Shown here in pieces: positions 57,650 to 64,000 of a stretch of 64,000 bases of DNA. Both the position numbers and the translations under genes were made by a program. The notes beneath the pieces are model-generated. The model ran no database searches and was not told the origin of the DNA. It was given only the letters and a program-made list of their open reading frames with translations. This DNA comes from Pseudomonadales bacterium (lineage in GTDB: Bacteria; Pseudomonadota; Gammaproteobacteria; Pseudomonadales; Ketobacteraceae), in the NCBI GenBank assembly GCA_002708905.1, contig PAPM01000034.1, positions 1-64,000 on the forward strand, read 5' to 3'. The first letter of the stretch is position 1, and every line of letters starts with the position of its first letter.

Positions 57650-58733
57650 ATGCCACCTCCATACAACGTTGAACCAGTTTTTCAGTGGCATGGGTCATGG
57701 CCAGTGCTCTGGCTTTTTCTGCCATCCGCTTCAGTTCATCCCGACTACCTAATTTTTCTTTCAACAATTGAGCCAAATCCGCCTCATTTAATTCACTCTG
57801 CTGTACCAATACCGCTGCTCCTGCAGCGCTGAGGTACTGGCCGTTTTTGGTTTGGTGATCGTCCACCGCAAAAGGATAGGGAATCAATATGGATGCCACA
57901 CCCGCTGCCGCCAACTCACTGACCGTAAGTGCACCCGAGCGACAAACAACCACATCAGCCCAGGCATAGGCCGACGCCATATCATCGATAAACGGCACTA
58001 CTTCGGCATCCACACCGGCCTGTTGGTAACAGCCATGTGCGGCCTCAATATTCTTGGCACCGCATTGGTGACGCACCAGAAATGGCAGTTCAGCCTGCAA
58101 CTGAGCAAGGGCTTTTGGCACCAACTGGTTAAGGGCAACCGCGCCCTGGCTGCCGCCCAAAATCAGTATTCGCACTGGACCCTCACGCTCATCGTAACGC
58201 TGGCTTGGCGAAGCCAACTGGGCGATTTCCTTGCGTACGGGATTTCCGGTTGTTTCCACGTTAGGGCCCGCTGCAAATGCGCCCGGGAACGCCTGAAACA
58301 CTTTACGGGCCAGACGTGCCAACACTTTGTTGGTAAAACCGGCGATGGCATTTTGCTCATGAATAAACACAGGCCGACCGCATAGCCAAACACCCACCCC
58401 TGTCGGCCCCGTCACAAAACCACCCATTCCAAGCACCAGATCCGGCTGGTAACGCCGCACAATTTTGATGACCTGGGTGACAGCCTTAACAATTTTCAAT
58501 GGCGCCCAAATCAATCTTGCCAAGCCCTGCCCCCGAACACCTGCGATATCAAGATATTCAATATTGATACTGTTCTTGGGCACGATATCGGCCTCAATAC
58601 CTTGGCGGGTACCTATCCACAGCACCTCAACACCTTGCTCCTGAAACAACCGAGCCGCAGCAAGCGCCGGGAACACATGGCCTCCGGTTCCCCCAGCAGT
58701 TACCAACACTTTCTTCACCTTGGCATCCGTCAT
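57642..58733 (-). CDS. murG: UDP-GlcNAc transferase MurG
   Basis: A 363-residue peripheral membrane glycosyltransferase that converts lipid I to lipid [64 protein letters not shown] and [26 protein letters not shown] match the family. The start overlaps the ftsW stop by four bases (ATGA). Confidence 0.97.
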   Translation of the reverse strand: MTDAKVKKVLVTAGGTGGHVFPALAAARLFQEQGVEVLWIGTRQGIEADIVPKNSINIEYLDIAGVRGQGLARLIWAPLKIVKAVTQVIKIVRRYQPDLVLGMGGFVTGPTGVGVWLCGRPVFIHEQNAIAGFTNKVLARLARKVFQAFPGAFAAGPNVETTGNPVRKEIAQLASPSQRYDEREGPVRILILGGSQGAVALNQLVPKALAQLQAELPFLVRHQCGAKNIEAAHGCYQQAGVDAEVVPFIDDMASAYAWADVVVCRSGALTVSELAAAGVASILIPYPFAVDDHQTKNGQYLSAAGAAVLVQQSELNEADLAQLLKEKLGSRDELKRMAEKARALAMTHATEKLVQRCMEVACE

Positions 58734-59947
58734 AGCACTGGCTCCTTACGTTGCTTGGGAGCGGTTTTAGCGGATGCTTTCTTTTTCGAAGCCGGCTTAA
58801 CAGGCACTGCTGTTTGATTCTCATAATCCGCCCGCATAATCAGGGCCAGAACCATACTCATCACAATAAGGCTGCTTCCACCGTAGCTGATGAAAGGTAA
58901 AGTCAATCCTTTGGTAGGTAACAAACCACTGGCAACCCCCACATTAACAATGGCCTGCAGACCAATCAGGGTTGCGAACCCGTATACCATATAGGCGTTA
59001 AAAAACTTACCGAGTGATTCCGCTTTACGGGCGATGCCAAAAGCGACCCACACCAGTGCCAAATACAGAGCAATCACGATCAGGTTGCCGATAAAGCCAA
59101 ACTCTTCCGCCAAGATGGCAAATACAAAATCCGTATGCGCTTCAGGAAGGTAAAATAATTTCTGGATGGAATTTCCCAATCCAACCCCCGTCCACTCACC
59201 ACGACCGAATGCTATAAGGCTCTGCACCAATTGATAACCGGTGGAGTATTGGTCTGCCCAGGGATCGATGTATCCCATCACCCGCTTCCAGCGGTACTCA
59301 GAGGACGCCACCAGCAGATAAGCCACACCCGCACTGCCAAATGTGACGATCAGGAATTGGCTCAGCCTGGCACCAGCCAGAAACAGCATGGCAAACACAG
59401 CCGTCATGATCACCACCACCGCGCCGAAGTCCGGCTGCTTCAACAGCAGCAAAACCATGACCGAGAGCACCATTACCGGCTTCATAAATCCCCAGAAAGT
59501 ACTACGCACCTCATCCACTCGACGCACCAGGTACCCGGCAACAAACATGATTGCACAGACTTTCACTATCTCTGACACCTGAATATTGACTGGCCCAAGA
59601 TGGATCCAGCGGGTACTGCCATTCACGGTTTTGCCGATTCCTGGTAGCAACACCAGAGCCAATAACAAGTAGGCGAAAATCAACAATGCACCACTGCTTC
59701 GTTCCCATACCGCCAACGGAATCTGATAGACCAACACCGCACACACGATTCCTGCTGCCAGGTACACTCCATGCCGTTTCAGAAAGAAGAAAGGCGAATC
59801 ATAATTCAGGGAGGCCATATCCATCGATGCCGAGGAAACCACCACCAGGCCAATGCACATCAACGCGCAACCAAGCAACATCAACCACTGCCTGGGAGAC
59901 AGCGATTGCATTTGCGTAATGGATGCAACTGGTGATGACATCGCCAT
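58730..59947 (-). CDS. ftsW: Septal peptidoglycan polymerase FtsW
   Basis: A 405-residue SEDS-family membrane polymerase. About ten helices are visible, with GSTRWIHLGPVNIQVSEIVKV, KQPDFGAVVVI, GVGLGNSIQKLFYLPEAHTDFVFAILAEEFG and PFISYGGSSLIVMS, the SEDS signatures. The ATG comes directly after the murD stop (TAA ATG). A Lys-rich tail extends the C-terminus. Confidence 0.97.
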   Translation of the reverse strand: MAMSSPVASITQMQSLSPRQWLMLLGCALMCIGLVVVSSASMDMASLNYDSPFFFLKRHGVYLAAGIVCAVLVYQIPLAVWERSSGALLIFAYLLLALVLLPGIGKTVNGSTRWIHLGPVNIQVSEIVKVCAIMFVAGYLVRRVDEVRSTFWGFMKPVMVLSVMVLLLLKQPDFGAVVVIMTAVFAMLFLAGARLSQFLIVTFGSAGVAYLLVASSEYRWKRVMGYIDPWADQYSTGYQLVQSLIAFGRGEWTGVGLGNSIQKLFYLPEAHTDFVFAILAEEFGFIGNLIVIALYLALVWVAFGIARKAESLGKFFNAYMVYGFATLIGLQAIVNVGVASGLLPTKGLTLPFISYGGSSLIVMSMVLALIMRADYENQTAVPVKPASKKKASAKTAPKQRKEPVL

Positions 59948-61288
59948 TTAACCTCTCACCGCGGCAATAAATTGATAACCGCGATCCTCATAATTCTTGA
60001 ACTGATCAAAGGAAGCACAGGCTGGAGAAAACAGAACAACATCTCCAGCTTTAGCTTTGCTTTTAAGCAGTTCCACCGCCTGTGGCATGGTCTCTACCAT
60101 TTCTACAGCAACCACACCACTCACTGCGCGCTGGATTTGCTGAGCGTCGCGCCCAAACACAACAACCTCCGCAACTTTATCTTTTAGTGCATCAGCCAAA
60201 GGAGAGAAGTCAGCGCCCTTACCTTCACCACCGGCAATGAGATACAGATTTCCATTCACGCTGCCGTCCAATCCTTTTACTGCCGCCACCGTTGATCCAA
60301 CATTGGTACCTTTGGAATCGTTAATCCAGGCTACGCCATTAATATCCGCAACCCACTGGCAGCGATGGGGCAATCCGGGGAACGCCTTGATGGCATCCAA
60401 TGCATCAACATAACGCCCCCCGCAAAACTCTGCCAACACGGTCAGGCATGCCGCCACGTTCAGCAAATTGTGTGCGCCACGAATATGCAGATCATCTGCC
60501 GAAAGCACACTACGGGAACCATCCATCACCTGATTTGGTTGACGGTCGGTGTTCACATAGAAACGACCGTGGGCGGACTCATCCCCCCCGAAAGGTAGCT
60601 GAGTACGCCCCCCCTGAACCGGCTTGCTGCGATGATCATCAAGCCAGTAAACGGCCGCATCACAGCCTTCAAAAATCCGCTGCTTGGCCATGGCGTATTC
60701 ATCCAGAGAGCCATAACGATCCATATGGTCTTCCGTCACATTCAGGTTTACTGCAATTTTGGCACGAAGACTGTGGGTAGTTTCCAACTGGAAACTGGAT
60801 AACTCCAACACCCACACATCCACATCAATCGCTGAAGACAATGCGTCCAGCACCGGAAGCCCGATGTTGCCGGCGACACAGACGTTGTAACCAAGCGCCT
60901 CGAGTGCCTTACCGATAATACTGACCACCGTGCTTTTCCCATTTGAGCCGGTAACCGCTATAACAGGAGCATCCACCGATTTCGCGAACAGCTCGACATC
61001 ACCGGAGCAAGGCACACCTGCAGCGATCGCTTTGGCAATCGCAGGTGTCTGAATCGCAATCCCCGGGCTGACCACCAGCTCGCTGGCTTTGGTCAAATCG
61101 AACTGATTGAGATCACCACAATGCAATTTCACATCGGCGAAGTCCTGTGCCAGCTCTTCCTTTCCAGGTGGCTCAGAGCGGGTATCAATCACAGCCACAT
61201 CGCAACCGAGGCGCTTCAAAAAACGCACGCAGGACAACCCGGTCTTACCCAGGCCAATCACTACATGTTTGTTTTTTAATTTCGCCAC
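59948..61288 (-). CDS. murD: UDP-N-acetylmuramoylalanine--D-glutamate ligase
   Basis: A 446-residue Mur ligase that adds D-Glu. VIGLGKTGLSCVRFLKRLG, the P-loop AVTGSNGKSTVVSIIGKAL, LELSSFQLETTHSLRAKIAVNLNVTEDHMDRYG and INDSKGTNVGSTVAAVKGLDG are conserved. 25 bases after mraY. Confidence 0.97.
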   Translation of the reverse strand: MAKLKNKHVVIGLGKTGLSCVRFLKRLGCDVAVIDTRSEPPGKEELAQDFADVKLHCGDLNQFDLTKASELVVSPGIAIQTPAIAKAIAAGVPCSGDVELFAKSVDAPVIAVTGSNGKSTVVSIIGKALEALGYNVCVAGNIGLPVLDALSSAIDVDVWVLELSSFQLETTHSLRAKIAVNLNVTEDHMDRYGSLDEYAMAKQRIFEGCDAAVYWLDDHRSKPVQGGRTQLPFGGDESAHGRFYVNTDRQPNQVMDGSRSVLSADDLHIRGAHNLLNVAACLTVLAEFCGGRYVDALDAIKAFPGLPHRCQWVADINGVAWINDSKGTNVGSTVAAVKGLDGSVNGNLYLIAGGEGKGADFSPLADALKDKVAEVVVFGRDAQQIQRAVSGVVAVEMVETMPQAVELLKSKAKAGDVVLFSPACASFDQFKNYEDRGYQFIAAVRG

Positions 61289-61313
61289 GTTAGCATCCTT
61301 AAACCTAATTTCT

Positions 61314-62420
61314 TTATCGTAGTTTGAGAGTTGACAGCCCGAACAACACCAGAATCACTGTGATAATCCAAAAGCGAACAATCACCTTGGGCTCAGCCCA
61401 GCCTTTCAGTTCAAAATGATGATGGATAGGAGCCATTCTGAAAATCCGTCGACCCGTTAGCTTGTACGATCCTACCTGGAGAATCACAGAGACCGTTTCC
61501 ATTACAAAAACGCCTCCCATTATGAACAGGACAATCTCTTGTCGGGTAATGACTGCAATAACACCCAGTATTGCGCCCAGGGCCAGCGCACCTACATCAC
61601 CCATAAATACCTGTGCAGGATACGTGTTGAACCACAGAAAGCCCAACCCCGCTCCCACCAAAGAACCGCACACGATTATCAATTCTCCCGTACCGGAAAT
61701 ATGAGGAAAGCCGAGATAACGTGAGAATTCAGAATGCCCAAACACATAGGCAAACACACCCAAAGCGCCACCCACCAACACCGTCGGCATAATCGCCAAG
61801 CCGTCCAGGCCATCGGTCAGGTTCACAGCATTGGAAGTGCCGACAATCACAAAATAGGTGAGCACGATATAGAACCAGCCCAAGTCCAGATAGACCTCCT
61901 TGAAGAATGGGACTATCAACTTGGTCTCGAATCCGCAATTGATGGCATCAGGTGCACAATCCGGAGCGGTAAAGTACAAAAAGAACGCTGCCCCCAAACC
62001 TCCCACGGATTGCCAGAAGTATTTCCACTTGGCTGGTAGTCCACGGGAGTTTCGCTGAACCACCTTGCGATAGTCATCAACCCAGCCCACTGCGCCAAAG
62101 ATAAACGTGACAATCAAGACCACCCAGATGTAGCGGTTAGATAAATCCGCCCACAGCAGCGTACTGATGACAATGGCTACCAAGATAAGGGCACCACCCA
62201 TGGTGGGCGTGCCCGCCTTGCTGAGATGAGATTTGGGCCCGTCGTCCCGGACTGACTGCCCAATCTGGTGGTAACTCAAACGCTCAATCAGATAAGGCCC
62301 TACGATAAAAGCAATGACAAGGGCGGTCAGCACTCCCAAGATTCCCCGAAACGTAAGATACTGGAATACATTGAATACGGAGTAGTATTGCTGGAGGTAA
62401 TCGGCCAACCAAAGCAGCAT
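61314..62420 (-). CDS. mraY: Phospho-N-acetylmuramoyl-pentapeptide transferase
   Basis: A 368-residue ten-helix enzyme that makes lipid [26 protein letters not shown] at the N-terminus, [23 protein letters not shown] with the DDx2 pair, [17 protein letters not shown] and [24 protein letters not shown] are MraY hallmarks. The ATG overlaps the murF stop by one base (TGATG); an upstream frame inside murF is not used. Confidence 0.97.
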   Translation of the reverse strand: MLLWLADYLQQYYSVFNVFQYLTFRGILGVLTALVIAFIVGPYLIERLSYHQIGQSVRDDGPKSHLSKAGTPTMGGALILVAIVISTLLWADLSNRYIWVVLIVTFIFGAVGWVDDYRKVVQRNSRGLPAKWKYFWQSVGGLGAAFFLYFTAPDCAPDAINCGFETKLIVPFFKEVYLDLGWFYIVLTYFVIVGTSNAVNLTDGLDGLAIMPTVLVGGALGVFAYVFGHSEFSRYLGFPHISGTGELIIVCGSLVGAGLGFLWFNTYPAQVFMGDVGALALGAILGVIAVITRQEIVLFIMGGVFVMETVSVILQVGSYKLTGRRIFRMAPIHHHFELKGWAEPKVIVRFWIITVILVLFGLSTLKLR

Positions 62421-63796
62421 CAGTGCGCACTCCCCTGAGCCTGTTGACACTCAATCATTCGTTCGATCACTTTTTCCATTGCAGCGCTTCTTGAGCCTTT
62501 GATTAAAATGGTTGAATTACGTTGGTTGGCAAACAGGTCTTCCGCTATACGCTGATGATTCTCGCCGGTAATAAACACGCCGCTCCCTGGATTTGATAGA
62601 AAGCCTTCCCTGTATAAGGTGGCGGACTCACCCAAACCGTAGACCGTTCCTATTCCCTTCTCAGCGGCGTAGGCACCGATCTCCCGATGCATTTTCGCTG
62701 CGGACTGGCCCAGCTCAGCCATTCCACCCAGAACCAGACAGCTATCTCCCTTGAGGTTCGCCAACACATCAATCGCCCCGCGTACGGAATCCGGGTTAGC
62801 GTTATATGTATCATCTATCACTTTTAGATCGGTTAACTCTTCCACCACCCGCAATCGGCCTGGCACCGCTTTCACCGCAGCCAGTCCTGCTGCGATTTTC
62901 GGAAGTGGACATCCAGCCCCATGGGCAATGGCAATCGCAGCCAACGCGTTGGCAACATTATGCTGCCCAATGACGGACAGCTGCACCGCAAGCTCTTCAC
63001 CTTGTACCAATGCCTTGAATTTGTATTGCCCCATCGCGTTCATCGTTGCAGATTGCAGACAAACATCCGCTGCGGCATCCACCATGGAAAAAGCAAGTTG
63101 TCGACAGTGGGACGCTTTGCTCCGGAAGACCTCGACGAATCGATCGTCCGCGTTTATCACCGCCGTACCGCTTGCCGGTAGCGCCTGATAAATTTCCGAC
63201 TTCGCTTCCGCTACCAATTCTATGGAACCAAAGCCTTCCAGATGCGCAGCGCCCACATTGTTCACCAATGCCACATCCGGAATCACCAAACCGGCGGTAT
63301 ATGCGATCTCGCCCTGGTGATTGGCTCCCATTTCCACCACCGCGAACTCATGTTTGGCTTCCAGCCGGCACAATGTAAGCGGTACACCAATGTCATTATT
63401 CAAATTACCTTTTGTGGACAAGGTCGGGCCCACTTCACTACAAATTGCGGCCACCATTTCTTTTACTGTGGTTTTGCCGCAACTGCCGGTAATAGCAATC
63501 TTCCTGGGTGAAAATTGTTGTAACCAGGCTTTACCCAGCGCGCCCAGCCCCAGGCGGGTATCTGCCACCACAACCTGCGGCAGATTAACATCCTGCTCTA
63601 CGGACACCATGGCAGCCACGGCACCGGCGTCCTTCGCGACCGTTATATATTCGTGGCCATCAAAGTTTTCACCTTGCAAGGCGACAAAGAAATCCCCTGG
63701 CTGAAGCGTACGGGTGTCTGTTGACACACGGGCAAACTCTGCATTCGCGCCAATCAGCTTGGCGTTAATGGTATTCACCAGAGAGGACAAATCCAT
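62420..63796 (-). CDS. murF: UDP-MurNAc-tripeptide--D-alanyl-D-alanine ligase
   Basis: A 458-residue Mur ligase that adds D-Ala-D-Ala. [22 protein letters not shown], the P-loop [70 protein letters not shown] and [18 protein letters not shown] match. Starts directly after the murE stop (TGA ATG). Confidence 0.97.
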   Translation of the reverse strand: MDLSSLVNTINAKLIGANAEFARVSTDTRTLQPGDFFVALQGENFDGHEYITVAKDAGAVAAMVSVEQDVNLPQVVVADTRLGLGALGKAWLQQFSPRKIAITGSCGKTTVKEMVAAICSEVGPTLSTKGNLNNDIGVPLTLCRLEAKHEFAVVEMGANHQGEIAYTAGLVIPDVALVNNVGAAHLEGFGSIELVAEAKSEIYQALPASGTAVINADDRFVEVFRSKASHCRQLAFSMVDAAADVCLQSATMNAMGQYKFKALVQGEELAVQLSVIGQHNVANALAAIAIAHGAGCPLPKIAAGLAAVKAVPGRLRVVEELTDLKVIDDTYNANPDSVRGAIDVLANLKGDSCLVLGGMAELGQSAAKMHREIGAYAAEKGIGTVYGLGESATLYREGFLSNPGSGVFITGENHQRIAEDLFANQRNSTILIKGSRSAAMEKVIERMIECQQAQGSAH

Positions 63797-64000
63797 TCAG
63801 TTGCCCTCCCTTTTACCAAAACCAACATTGCCGGCATTCAATCTGGCCAACGCAGTCACCGCCGCATCATAATCGCTATAGGGCAACTTCCGGCCGGCAA
63901 CTTCCTGATAGTCTTCGTGACCTTTCCCGGCGATCAAAACCACGTCGTTCGCTGCAGCATTGCTGATTGCGTAAGCTATGGCTTCTCCACGATCTTCAAT
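63797..64000 (-). CDS. murE: 3' end of UDP-MurNAc-tripeptide synthetase MurE (partial)
   Basis: The last 67 codons of a gene cut by the window end. DRGEAIAYAISNAAANDVVLIAGKGHEDYQE is the C-terminal MurE signature, followed by LPYSDYDAAVTAL. The stop abuts murF's ATG, showing the dcw operon continues past the right edge. Confidence 0.92.
   Translation of the reverse strand: MEDRGEAIAYAISNAAANDVVLIAGKGHEDYQEVAGRKLPYSDYDAAVTALARLNAGNVGFGKREGN

Overview
This window is gammaproteobacterial chromosome. It resembles the Pseudomonas / Marinobacter / Alcanivorax side of the class by gene order (dcw cluster - lpxC - dciA - M23 peptidase - secA - argJ, and ampE-ampD - DUF1631 - nadC - pilin - pilB-pilC-pilD - coaE - yacG). 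Proteins are typical of a diderm rod with type IV pili. The genus cannot be fixed from the sequence alone. Every base from about 15 kb onward looks like stable housekeeping chromosome. The one clear mobile element is a complete group II intron at 5.2-8.4 kb.

Layout. (1) 0-3.1 kb, minus strand: leuA, a HolD-like psi subunit of DNA polymerase III, rimI, and the start of a broken MscS-like gene. (2) 3.3-5.1 kb: a DUF3592 membrane protein. (3) 5.2-10.6 kb: groES-groEL under a sigma-32 promoter and a sigma-70/CIRCE (HrcA) promoter. A 3.17-kb group II intron with a reverse transcriptase/HNH maturase sits inside the groEL stop codon, so the operon terminator now lies 3 kb beyond groEL in unspliced RNA. 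(4) 10.6-18.9 kb: fxsA, a HugZ-like FMN protein, two exported proteins of unknown role, an SDR reductase, an Atl DNA-repair protein, ampG, a response regulator with a degenerate GGDEF domain, panE and a small unknown. (5) 19.0-26.0 kb: late cobalamin (nucleotide-loop and side-chain) genes pduO-type ATR, cobU, cobT, cobC phosphatase, cobS, cobQ (reversed), cbiB and threonine-phosphate decarboxylase. (6) 26.0-27.0 kb: an AT-rich gap with very short candidate peptides, then a small lysozyme-like protein. (7) 27.0-33.0 kb: aceF-aceE, ampE-ampD. (8) 33.1-44.1 kb: DUF1631 protein, an AGCS sodium/amino-acid symporter, nadC, two type IV pilin genes, pilB, pilC, pilD, coaE, yacG. (9) 44.2-50.9 kb: Nudix-ThiE fusion, argJ, secA, M23 peptidase, dciA. 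(10) 50.9-64.0 kb: lpxC, ftsZ, ftsA, ftsQ, ddl, murC, murG, ftsW, murD, mraY, murF and the 3' end of murE, all on the minus strand with minimal spacing.

How the genes fit together. The right third is the division and peptidoglycan factory: UDP-MurNAc-pentapeptide is built by MurC-F and Ddl, put on lipid by MraY and MurG, and linked with FtsW/FtsQ/FtsA/FtsZ. LpxC starts lipid A synthesis. AmpG, AmpD and AmpE recycle muropeptides. PilA/B/C/D make the type IV pilus, whose pilin gene has a clear sigma-54 promoter. The cob genes allow completion of B12 from a corrinoid intermediate; no corrin-ring genes are in view. The most striking structure is the groEL stop-codon intron: its RNA ends, domain V, branch-point region and maturase are all readable, and a TAA stop is restored on splicing while an unspliced TAG also ends translation correctly.
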